This document shows, in pieces, positions 17,151 to 24,612 of a stretch of 57,585 nt of DNA. The stretch covers positions 1-57,585 of the forward strand of contig NJBF01000030.1 of assembly GCA_003144275.1 (NCBI GenBank), written 5' to 3'. The notes under the pieces are model-generated. The model was not told where the DNA came from, did no database searches, and worked only from the letters and a program-made list of their open reading frames with translations. The position numbers and the translations under genes are program-made. How positions within the stretch are numbered: position 1 is the first letter of the stretch; each line of letters begins with the position of its first letter. The stretch is from Candidatus Heimdallarchaeota archaeon B3_Heim (GTDB lineage Archaea; Asgardarchaeota; Heimdallarchaeia; Hodarchaeales; Hodarchaeaceae).

Positions 17151-18386
17151 TTGGAAAAACCAGCTATAAATGGGGGAAAACGGACTAGAGAGAATGTTTT
17201 GCCACTTTTTGACGTGGATATCGGTGATGAAGAAGCCAAAAATGTTCTTGCGGTCTTAAAATCACGTGATTTGGTGCAAACACACGGAACATGGGCTAAT
17301 CAATTCGGAAAACTTGTTAAAGACTATTTAGGAAGTGGTAATATTGTTATGGCTAATAATGGAACATCGACGATGCATTTAGCCCTAATTGCGCTTGGAG
17401 TCGGGCCAGGTGACGAAGTAATATGTTCACCGCTTGGATGGATATCCAGTGGAACCCCAAGTTTATACCAGAACGCTGTACCAATATATGCAGATGTAGA
17501 TCCTGTTTATGGTTTTATTGATGTCGAGGATGTACGCAGTAAAATTACTCCCAGAACCAAAGCCATATGCGTAGTTCATCCATGGGGATTACCTGCAGAT
17601 TTAGATCCACTTCTCGAGTTGGGAGAAGAAAAAGGAATTCCAATTGTAGAAGACGCTGCTGAAGCTTTTGGTGCTACCTATAAAGGAAAAAAGGTTGGAT
17701 TATTCGGAAGTTTTGGTAGTTTTTCAACAGTCTGGAATAAGATTATTACAACAGGTGAGGGAGGCTTTCTGGTTACTGATGACGAAAACCTCGCTCAAGT
17801 TGCAGGACACTATGCAAGTTTTGCCAAAGTCCCTGGAAAGGGAGATTATTTCGATGGACTTGGCTATAATTATCGTATGACAGAAATGATGGGCGCTCTG
17901 GGAGTTGCACAAATTAAAAGAGTAGAAGAGGTTATTAAAAAGCGTCGTGCCAACGCAGATTACCTTCGGAAACAATTAAGCTCTTTAAATATTCAAGGAT
18001 TAAATTTACCGGAGGAACCGGAATGGGGACGGGGTGTTTGGTGGAAATTTACCGTTTTATTGGATTTAGATAAGTTTACAGATTCAAAAGATGAAATTCT
18101 AAAAGCAATTCAGGCTGAAGGAATAGGCGTTGCAGCACCTGTTAATCCTGATAATCTTCAACCGTTCTATTCTACTAAGCAAGTGTATGGCAATACTAGC
18201 TGTCCTTGGGATTGCCATTACTATAACGGTCCGAAAAATATTGATTATTCTCTAATGTGCCCAGAAGCAAAAATTTACTCGGATCGAGCACTTTGGCTAA
18301 CAGGGTGTGGACCAAGATTAACAAATCCCGATCTAGATTCTATTGTGGTTGCTGTGGATAAGATTTTGAATTGGTATAAAAAGTAA
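17151..18386 (+). CDS. DegT/DnrJ/EryC1/StrS family PLP-dependent aminotransferase
   Basis: PLP enzyme that usually transfers an amino group to a keto-sugar, or to a cyclitol such as in AHBA or scyllo-inosamine synthesis. The opening PAINGGKRTRENVLPLF is typical. PLP contacts are seen in NNGTSTMHLAL, Asp168 (VEDAAEAFG) and the Schiff-base Lys197 (VWNKIITTGEGG). The C-terminal half has an unusual Cys-rich insert (CPWDCHYYNG ... CPEAKIYSDRALW). Start TTG 17151 directly precedes the conserved N-terminus, with GGTAAGG just upstream. The DeoC gene begins 13 bp after the stop, so the two are very likely one operon. Confidence 0.9.
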   Translation: MEKPAINGGKRTRENVLPLFDVDIGDEEAKNVLAVLKSRDLVQTHGTWANQFGKLVKDYLGSGNIVMANNGTSTMHLALIALGVGPGDEVICSPLGWISSGTPSLYQNAVPIYADVDPVYGFIDVEDVRSKITPRTKAICVVHPWGLPADLDPLLELGEEKGIPIVEDAAEAFGATYKGKKVGLFGSFGSFSTVWNKIITTGEGGFLVTDDENLAQVAGHYASFAKVPGKGDYFDGLGYNYRMTEMMGALGVAQIKRVEEVIKKRRANADYLRKQLSSLNIQGLNLPEEPEWGRGVWWKFTVLLDLDKFTDSKDEILKAIQAEGIGVAAPVNPDNLQPFYSTKQVYGNTSCPWDCHYYNGPKNIDYSLMCPEAKIYSDRALWLTGCGPRLTNPDLDSIVVAVDKILNWYKK

Positions 18387-18398
18387 AAAAAAGTTAGG

Positions 18399-19073
18399 AT
18401 GTATATGAAATTCACAAAAGAGAAATTTGCAAAATATATAGATCACTCGGCTTTAAAACCTCACTTTGGTGAAAATGATATTATTAGAATGGCAAATGAA
18501 GCATTAGTATGGAAATTTGCTGCTCTTTCGGTAAATCCTGTTTACACTGACATTGCAGCAAGAGAATTACGCGGTGAGGATATCCATGTCAATCCCTGTA
18601 TAGCTTTTCCATTTGGTGCGATTACTCCAGAGTTAAAAGCTTTAATAACGGAGAATTGTATGAAGAAAGGAGCCACAGAAATTGATATGGTCGCAAATAT
18701 AGGTGCCATTCGAGAGGAAAAGTGGGAATTTGTGAAAAAAGACATAGAGGGAGTGGTGAAAGCTGCGAATGATAGGGAAGTAAAGGTAATTATTGAAACT
18801 GCCTATTTAACTGACGACTTAAAAGAAAAAGCGGCTGTTATCGTAGCTGATGCAGGTGCTGCATTTGTTAAAACGAGCACTGGATATGCTCCTTCAGGAG
18901 CAAGTATTCATGATATTAAACTGTTATATACAGCTGTTGGCAAAAGAATTAAAGTAAAAGCGGCGGGGGGTATCCGTCATTATGAAGATGCTGTTGTATT
19001 AATTGAGAATGGTGCAAGTAGAATAGCTTCAAGCTCCTCTATACAAATCATGAAAGAAGGAGGGTTCACATAA
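18399..19073 (+). CDS. deoC: Deoxyribose-phosphate aldolase (DeoC family)
   Basis: Class I aldolase on a TIM barrel that splits 2-deoxyribose 5-phosphate to glyceraldehyde 3-phosphate and acetaldehyde. The diagnostic residues are present: IDHSALKP near the start, Asp96 in ATEIDMV, Schiff-base Lys158 in FVKTSTGY and Lys188 in KVKAAGGIR. The 224 residues match the bacterial/archaeal short form. Starts at ATG 18399 and ATG 18405 are both possible. Its pairing with a DegT aminotransferase and PTS genes hints that the real substrate may be another deoxy- or amino-sugar phosphate; that is inference. Confidence 0.93.
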   Translation: MYMKFTKEKFAKYIDHSALKPHFGENDIIRMANEALVWKFAALSVNPVYTDIAARELRGEDIHVNPCIAFPFGAITPELKALITENCMKKGATEIDMVANIGAIREEKWEFVKKDIEGVVKAANDREVKVIIETAYLTDDLKEKAAVIVADAGAAFVKTSTGYAPSGASIHDIKLLYTAVGKRIKVKAAGGIRHYEDAVVLIENGASRIASSSSIQIMKEGGFT

Positions 19074-19077
19074 AATT

Positions 19078-19087
19078 CCTTTTTTTA
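19078..19087 (+). terminator. T-run terminator after deoC
   Basis: A run of seven T residues (19080-19086) sits 7 bp after the deoC stop. Oligo-T tracts without a strong hairpin are typical archaeal termination signals. This would separate the degT-deoC transcript from the PTS genes. Confidence 0.5.
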
Positions 19088-19280
19088 TAAGTAACCAACA
19101 TACAATAAGCAGCAATAATCTTATAAAAGAAAAAAGGCCTATTTTTATTACTTCTTTTAAAATCGAATTTTTTGTCTGTATTCTAATATTTCGCTGTAAT
19201 ACAACGTAAACACTTTTCTCGATTATTTTTATACTAAATGGCAATCGGTACAGCCTTTTTTCCATGTTTTAAACAGATAT

Positions 19281-19340
19281 GTTTATATATGAGTGATTTA
19301 CTAAACCGAGACTTGTGATTTGAGAGAAAACAATCTCAAA
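19281..19340 (+). promoter_or_regulatory. TATA box and 7-bp hairpin ahead of the PTS EIIC gene
   Basis: GTTTATATAT at 19281-19290 fits an archaeal TATA box about 90 bp before the gene, predicting a start site near 19312. Just downstream TTTGAGA (19319-19325) and TCTCAAA (19334-19340) form a perfect 7-bp inverted repeat around an 8-base loop. It could be a repressor site or an RNA hairpin in the leader. The rest of the 299-bp gap between deoC and this gene shows no gene. Confidence 0.5.
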
Positions 19341-19372
19341 TTTCATTCAAAAAACATATACGGTGAATAATA

Positions 19373-20965
19373 TTGGCAATAATGCAAAATGATCTTGTTG
19401 ATAGTATAAATGAGCTGTTACAAGGTCCAATTGAGTGGTTGTTTAATGCCGGACCTATCATTATGTTTCCCATAATTATTATCATACTGGGGCTTATTTT
19501 TAGACAAAGCCTCTCAAAATCCGTCAGAAGTGGTATCCTTATTGGAATCGGCTTCATCGGTATCTTCACTTTCGCATTTGATGTGTTTATGGAAACAGTT
19601 GGTCCAGCAGCTTTCGCTTTTGTCGAAAATACTGGAGTTAAACTGACAGCAATCGATGTTGGATGGGGTCTCGCAAGCAGTATTACGTGGGCTATGCCGA
19701 CAGCTTTCGGTGTTATCGTTGTATGTTTCATAGTAAACCTAATAATGTTAGCATTAGGAAATAGAACAGTTACTGTCATAGGTAAGACATTTAAAATCGG
19801 CACTATGACATTAGATGTAGATCTATGGAACTATTGGGCGTTTGGATTTACTGCCGCTCTCACATACGTAGTAACTCAAAACTCTCTAGGTGAATTTCCA
19901 GCATACGTGTTAGCAATGCTATTTGCAGCTATACACGCAATCATGGCTTTCAAGATATCAGACTGGATTGCACCTTGTATGGCTGATCCTGAAAACTTTA
20001 ATTTACCAGGAATCTCGTTACCTCACGGAAATGCGATGATGGCACCATACGCGTTTGGTATTGACAAGGTCTTGCGAAAGATCCCCTTCATCGGGTCTAT
20101 CAAGGCCGATCCCGAATCAGTTCAAGAAAAACTTGGTCTAATCGGTGAACCAATCTTCATTGGTTTAGTTATTGGAGCATTTATTGGTACTCTCGGGTAC
20201 TATCCATTGATTGATACTGATTTCTGGGGACCAGAAGGTTTTCTGTTATTGGTTGCAAATGTAGCCATGACATCAGCAGCTGTTATGTATTTAATACCCA
20301 AAATGGTCGCTGTTCTTATGGAAGGGCTCATACCTCTATCCGAAGGCATTCGGGATTACATTACACAAAAATATCCTGGACGTGAGTTCATCATTGGAAT
20401 GGATATGGCTATTATCATAGGATATCCAGCTGTAATTGCTGTAGCTCTTATAATGATTCCAATTTCAATTTTCATGGCGGTTATACTTAGTAACCTCCCA
20501 ACACCATTTGGAATGATTGTATTACCTTATGCAGACCTAGCAGGTATGGTTTTCTATTCAGTATTGGCCATTATGCCCTCCAAGGGTAATCTTGTTCGCG
20601 GTGTTATATCTGGTACAATTCAACTTGTCGTCATATTGTACACTGCTGGAATAATGGCACCTCTGATGACTGTTGCTGGAACCACTGCAGGCTTCGATTT
20701 AACAGGTTTCTACTTTGGTGAAACAGGCCTGACAATCACATCTCTAGATGCTGGAAGTAATGCGGTCCATTGGATGCTTATTCTTTTGATTTTCCCATTC
20801 TTCCAAATGGCAGAATGGACTGCTATCTTTACAACTGGTGGTTATTGGATTTGGTTTGCTATAGATGTCGCATGGTGGGTTGGTTACATCCTATTATGGT
20901 ACTATCTAAGAAACGAACCAACGAAGATCTCAGAAGAGAAACTCCAGGATACAGCTGTTGCGTAA
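19373..20965 (+). CDS. PTS galactitol-type EIIC permease
   Basis: Membrane subunit of a phosphotransferase system of the galactitol (Gat) family. It has about ten to twelve hydrophobic segments over 530 residues, longer than E. coli GatC. Family markers include GPIIMFPIIIIILGLIFRQS, DVGWGLASSITWAMP, the substrate loop NLPGISLPHGNAM and KADPESVQEKLGLIGEP. Start TTG 19373 has GGTGA 6 bases upstream; ATG 19382 is the alternative. The EIIB partner follows 130 bp later. EIIA, EI and HPr are absent from the window, and PTS systems are rare in archaea. It could work with distant partners or as a non-phosphorylating transporter. Confidence 0.88.
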   Translation: MAIMQNDLVDSINELLQGPIEWLFNAGPIIMFPIIIIILGLIFRQSLSKSVRSGILIGIGFIGIFTFAFDVFMETVGPAAFAFVENTGVKLTAIDVGWGLASSITWAMPTAFGVIVVCFIVNLIMLALGNRTVTVIGKTFKIGTMTLDVDLWNYWAFGFTAALTYVVTQNSLGEFPAYVLAMLFAAIHAIMAFKISDWIAPCMADPENFNLPGISLPHGNAMMAPYAFGIDKVLRKIPFIGSIKADPESVQEKLGLIGEPIFIGLVIGAFIGTLGYYPLIDTDFWGPEGFLLLVANVAMTSAAVMYLIPKMVAVLMEGLIPLSEGIRDYITQKYPGREFIIGMDMAIIIGYPAVIAVALIMIPISIFMAVILSNLPTPFGMIVLPYADLAGMVFYSVLAIMPSKGNLVRGVISGTIQLVVILYTAGIMAPLMTVAGTTAGFDLTGFYFGETGLTITSLDAGSNAVHWMLILLIFPFFQMAEWTAIFTTGGYWIWFAIDVAWWVGYILLWYYLRNEPTKISEEKLQDTAVA

Positions 20966-20988
20966 TAATATCAGCTACGTAACTTCTT

Positions 20989-21005
20989 CCCCCCTTTTTT
21001 TTTTC
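20989..21005 (+). terminator. C/T-rich terminator after EIIC
   Basis: A block of six C residues runs into ten T residues (20995-21004) about 25 bp after the EIIC stop. It fits an archaeal oligo-T terminator, and the separate TATA box ahead of EIIB supports this. Confidence 0.55.
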
Positions 21006-21023
21006 CATTCGATTTTTAAGCGA

Positions 21024-21032
21024 TTTATATAA
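21024..21032 (+). promoter_or_regulatory. TATA box of the EIIB gene
   Basis: TTTATATAA lies about 65 bp before the EIIB start codon, giving a predicted transcription start near 21055 and a leader of about 40 bases with GTGAGG close to the ATG. EIIB may therefore be made in excess over EIIC. Confidence 0.5.
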
Positions 21033-21095
21033 TTTTAAACAACGTAAGAGATTAAAATGTAATCAAATTCTAAAGTTAATAAGTGAGGATTCTTA

Positions 21096-21416
21096 ATGGC
21101 AAAACTTGTATTAGTAGCATGTGGGACAGCAATCGCAACTGCGACTGTTGTAGCCTCAAAAGTGAAAGAGATAATGAAAGCTAATAAAATTCCAGGAAAG
21201 GTAGTTCAGTGCAAAGCTTTTGAAGTTAAATCAAAAGTTAACTACCAAAAATATGATTTAATTGTTTCTACAACAATGGTTTCTGGTGAAACAACAATCG
21301 AGGGAAGACGCGTTGTCGGTAATGATAAAGTAACGATTTTGGGTGGTATTCCCTTTCTTTCGGGTCGTGGTATGGAAGAACTCAAAGAAGAAATTGTTAA
21401 ATCTTTAAAAGAATAA
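21096..21416 (+). CDS. PTS galactitol-type EIIB component
   Basis: Small cytosolic phosphocarrier of 106 residues. The P-loop with the phosphorylated Cys9 is intact (LVACGTAIATATVVASKV), as in GatB-type EIIB domains, followed by the usual alternating strands and helices (VVQCKAFEVKSK, YDLIVSTTM, ILGGIPFLSGRG). It should pass phosphate from an EIIA to the incoming sugar on EIIC. Start ATG 21096 has GTGAGG 9 bases upstream. The conserved Cys argues that a real phosphorelay exists, although its EIIA, HPr and EI must be encoded elsewhere. Confidence 0.9.
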   Translation: MAKLVLVACGTAIATATVVASKVKEIMKANKIPGKVVQCKAFEVKSKVNYQKYDLIVSTTMVSGETTIEGRRVVGNDKVTILGGIPFLSGRGMEELKEEIVKSLKE

Positions 21417-21536
21417 ATCTCACATTACGATTTACGACCTCTAATATCCATTTCAAATGTAGATATTGAGCGCGATCTATTCTGATTTCAGGCCAAAAAC
21501 ACCTGAACTTAATGTGTTATCTTTGTTGTATTAATA

Positions 21537-21670
21537 CCGTTCTGAAAGACTTACCCAAATAGGACTGGTAAAAATAATTAGGAAAAATTATTACAAACAG
21601 TCTTTGGAGCTGTTCTTCCTGATTCAACGACGCGAGCCTGCTGAAATGCAGGTCTTGCCACCTCTCCACA
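21537..21670 (-). ncRNA. Candidate omega-RNA 3' part and right end of the inverted TnpB element
   Basis: Mirror image of the feature at 870-1006. The same CCTGC...GCAGG hairpin is at 21637-21652, and similarity to the other copy ends at 21537 (CAGAACGG on the minus strand). The adjacent 20 bases, 21517-21536, differ from the first copy and would be this element's guide. Confidence 0.5.
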
Positions 21671-22858
21671 GGCATTTAAGGTCTCCGCGGAACTCTCGGC
21701 GACCGGAAAGAGTAGGAACTGATAGATAGAATAATAATTGGCAACATTAAGTGCAGCATTCTGATCACGATCTAATACCAACCCGCATAACGGGCAATGA
21801 AAAATTCGATCAGCTAACGTCAGATCACGACGGTAATAAAGGCAATTCGAGCATAATTTCGAGGAAGGAAACCAGCGATCGATCTCAATCACCATGGAAC
21901 CATATAAAGGCGCCTTATATTTTAATAACCTCTGAAACATACCATGTGAAAGATCGGCCCAATATTTACTCAGCTTTTTATTTTGCATTAATCCTTTGAC
22001 ATATAAATCCTCGGTAACTATCACACTGTGGTTTTTAGCGAGATAGGTGGAGGTTTGATGCAAAAAATTATGCCGTTGGTTAGTAATTCGACGATAAAAT
22101 CGCGCTAAACGGAGGGCTGATTTCTGTTTATTATTTGAGCCTTTCTCTTTCCGTGAATGAGCTTTCGCTAAGCGACACTGTTTCCGAGCTTGACGGAGGA
22201 GAAATTTAGGTCGTACGATTGGTATTCCAGAAGATAAGGCTGCAAAGACAGATAATCCTTTATCCAACGCAACGAGTGGTCCACCGTTGGGTTCACGATC
22301 AATTTGCACCTCTTTCACGGTAAGAGCAACATACCAGCGATCCGCAGTCCGAGAGACCGTGGCACTCAGTATCCGTGTCGATACAGGTAAATTTGATATT
22401 TCTTTTAGACGTAGTTTCCCCAAACGAGGCAATTGCACCTGTTTTACCTCTGGAAAAAGGCGAACCACTCCTGTCAATCGAAAGCTGTCCTTGCACTTTC
22501 CTTTTTTCTTGAACTTGGGCAATCCGACATAGCGGGTGGTTTGGTTCTTTTTTCTTTGTTGATGATTGGTGAAGAAATTCTGATAGCCACGATCTAAGTC
22601 GCGGAGTGCCTCTTGCGGGACACATTTCGAGACCTCATACATCCAGGGAAAATCAGTGTGTTTCAAGTTGTTTAGTTCTTTATGTTGTTTCATAGCATCG
22701 GTATAACGAGCTTCACCTGTTTGCGTTCGATAACGGTTTTTTCGATTGGCCAATCCCCAGTTCCAGGTAAATCGCGATATACCTGCACATTTGGTCAGAA
22801 GCGTCCGTTCTTTGTTATTTACACATAATTCATACTTGTATCCTCGCGTCCTGAGCAT
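21578..22858 (-). CDS. tnpB: TnpB RNA-guided endonuclease (complete copy)
   Basis: Complete 426-residue TnpB, about 88% identical to the partial one at the left edge and in the opposite orientation. The N-terminal helix-turn-helix-like part (residues 1-110) has the usual GISRFTWNWGLANR motif. The nuclease residues are Asp199 (VALDKG), Glu283 (VTEDLYVKGL) and Asp363/365 (DRDQNAA), with zinc ligands Cys336, 339, 355 and 358. All catalytic positions are intact, so it is probably active. The last 40 residues overlap the predicted guide RNA. Start ATG 22858 opens right at MLRTRGYKYEL, the typical TnpB N-terminus. No tnpA is adjacent. Confidence 0.95.
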   Translation of the reverse strand: MLRTRGYKYELCVNNKERTLLTKCAGISRFTWNWGLANRKNRYRTQTGEARYTDAMKQHKELNNLKHTDFPWMYEVSKCVPQEALRDLDRGYQNFFTNHQQRKKNQTTRYVGLPKFKKKGKCKDSFRLTGVVRLFPEVKQVQLPRLGKLRLKEISNLPVSTRILSATVSRTADRWYVALTVKEVQIDREPNGGPLVALDKGLSVFAALSSGIPIVRPKFLLRQARKQCRLAKAHSRKEKGSNNKQKSALRLARFYRRITNQRHNFLHQTSTYLAKNHSVIVTEDLYVKGLMQNKKLSKYWADLSHGMFQRLLKYKAPLYGSMVIEIDRWFPSSKLCSNCLYYRRDLTLADRIFHCPLCGLVLDRDQNAALNVANYYSIYQFLLFPVAESSAETLNACGEVARPAFQQARVVESGRTAPKTVCNNFS

Positions 22859-23204
22859 CCCTGACCATCCTAACTAGTACCCTCGATCATAACATAGCAA
22901 TACGGATTGATTACTCGTTTTTCTGCTTATAAACCTACTAGGCCACGTGATCTAAATCAAAATTGCTAATTTTCCGTTATTTTGATATTAAAAGACTAAC
23001 TAGTTCATCGTTGGAACTATCATCTCATGAGATTCGCTTATTCCTCTATCAATTCAATATTTTAGTCTCTACTCGCTCCTCCTTTGTTGCCTTGCTTTTT
23101 GTTTCCCTTTTCCCCTTATAACTTACTTTTCCTATTTGTCTATAAATGTCTATATTTGGCTAATATTCAATAGATAGTTAACAACCCCTTTTTTTCTTTA
23201 AGGA
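22859..23204. other. 346-bp gap: left end of the TnpB element and unassigned AT-rich DNA
   Basis: The first few tens of bases after the tnpB start must hold the left end of the element, but without a second complete copy the border cannot be placed. The rest, up to the gatD stop codon, is T- and C-rich. I found no convincing ORF, RNA gene or repeat beyond the short tandem TGTCTATA-AATGTCTATA at about 23138. Confidence 0.4.
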
Positions 23205-24611
23205 CTAGATAGATTCAAATAATGATTCGATACCAGGTTCAATACCCTGCAATAAACTAAAACCGAATCGAGTTTCACGATTAGTAATTTCTCCAATGAA
23301 ATTTGTCTGCATTAGGGTCTTTACTTCTTCGAGACTTGACGGAGGGAAACCGGTATGTCCCAAAACATACGCCAATTTAGGGTAGGCTGCCTCAGGCAGC
23401 ATATTTCCTCCTTCAATAACACCCCGAGCTAACATTTCTCTTCCTGTTTCATACACACGTAAATGAGCAAATCCATAGAGAGGTTGAACGACCATTACGA
23501 TCGGAATACATTCTTCTTGCGCTCTTTCTAATACTGGATAGAAGTCCGAACTTACATGACCAAGACCAGTCCCTATCATAACTACTCCATGATATCCTAA
23601 ATCTATTACTGAATGGAGTAAGTCAGGATTCATACCTGGATAGAAGTATAAGATAGCCACTTTTTCATCGATTCGCGTATCTAAACGGAAATCCTCATGT
23701 TTTGCTCGACATTTGACAGGGGAAAAGTATGAAATTTCTTGAGTTTGCCAATCAATTTTACCGACAGGAGGAACTGACAAACTACGAAAAGTATCTCGTC
23801 TACTACTATGCATCTTTCTAACACGAGTTGGACGATGTAAATAATCCGCTTTATGGCTAGTTGAACCCATCATAGAAATTAATACTTCACCTATGTCCGC
23901 ATAACCAGCAACTGTTGTTGCGTTTAACAAATTGATTGCAGCGTCACTAGACGGACGATCTGAGGATCGTTGAGAACCCAGTATTATCACTGGAATAGGT
24001 AGATTATGCAAAAAGTACGATAGTGCTGACCCAGTATAGGCCATAGTATCTGTCCCATGTCCAATTATGATTCCATCAGCCCCGCTGTCCACTTCCTTTG
24101 CTATTTCTTCAGCAGTCTTAACCCAAAATTCAGGCTTGAAATTTTCAGAAAGAATTTCAAAAAGAGTTCGTGGAGTTAAATTGACACGAGATTGAATTTC
24201 AGGAACTGCAGCAAATAATTCTTCAGGAGTAAAAGCTGGGAGTACAGCGCCAGTTCGATAATCTAGTCGACTAGCTACCGTGCCACCAGTACCTAGTAGA
24301 ACTACATCGGGAAGAGATTCCTTACGCTTCACATTTATAGCAGGTAACTTATAATTACCTTTTGAATAGCCAAGAAGTTGAAAAATTGTTTTATCGGTAA
24401 TTTCTACTCCGATATTATATCCAGTATCCAACACTCTCAAAGTTATAAAATTGGGAGCGGTAAAAGCTGATCGAGGTAATAATATTCCCTGAAAATGGGC
24501 TCCATTTTCTTTTGTAACAACAATTTCAGACCATACCTTTATTTTCTCTATCGCCAAGATTTCACGTATTTTACCTTTATATCCAGGTAAAGTATCATTA
24601 TCTTCGTCCAT
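23205..24611 (-). CDS. gatD: Glutamyl-tRNA(Gln) amidotransferase subunit D
   Basis: Asparaginase-like subunit of the archaeal GatDE complex, which converts Glu-tRNA(Gln) to Gln-tRNA(Gln). It hydrolyses glutamine and hands ammonia to GatE. An N-terminal beta-barrel extension (residues 1-90) precedes the type I asparaginase domain. The two active-site Thr motifs LLGTGGTVAS and IIGHGTDTMAYTGSAL are intact, and the C-terminal GHVSSDFYPVLERA block is typical. The chosen ATG 24611 is 1 bp after the gatE stop. GTG 24623 would overlap gatE by 11 bp. Tight coupling to gatE is expected for the heterodimer. Confidence 0.95.
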   Translation of the reverse strand: MDEDNDTLPGYKGKIREILAIEKIKVWSEIVVTKENGAHFQGILLPRSAFTAPNFITLRVLDTGYNIGVEITDKTIFQLLGYSKGNYKLPAINVKRKESLPDVVLLGTGGTVASRLDYRTGAVLPAFTPEELFAAVPEIQSRVNLTPRTLFEILSENFKPEFWVKTAEEIAKEVDSGADGIIIGHGTDTMAYTGSALSYFLHNLPIPVIILGSQRSSDRPSSDAAINLLNATTVAGYADIGEVLISMMGSTSHKADYLHRPTRVRKMHSSRRDTFRSLSVPPVGKIDWQTQEISYFSPVKCRAKHEDFRLDTRIDEKVAILYFYPGMNPDLLHSVIDLGYHGVVMIGTGLGHVSSDFYPVLERAQEECIPIVMVVQPLYGFAHLRVYETGREMLARGVIEGGNMLPEAAYPKLAYVLGHTGFPPSSLEEVKTLMQTNFIGEITNRETRFGFSLLQGIEPGIESLFESI

Positions 24612-24612
24612 A

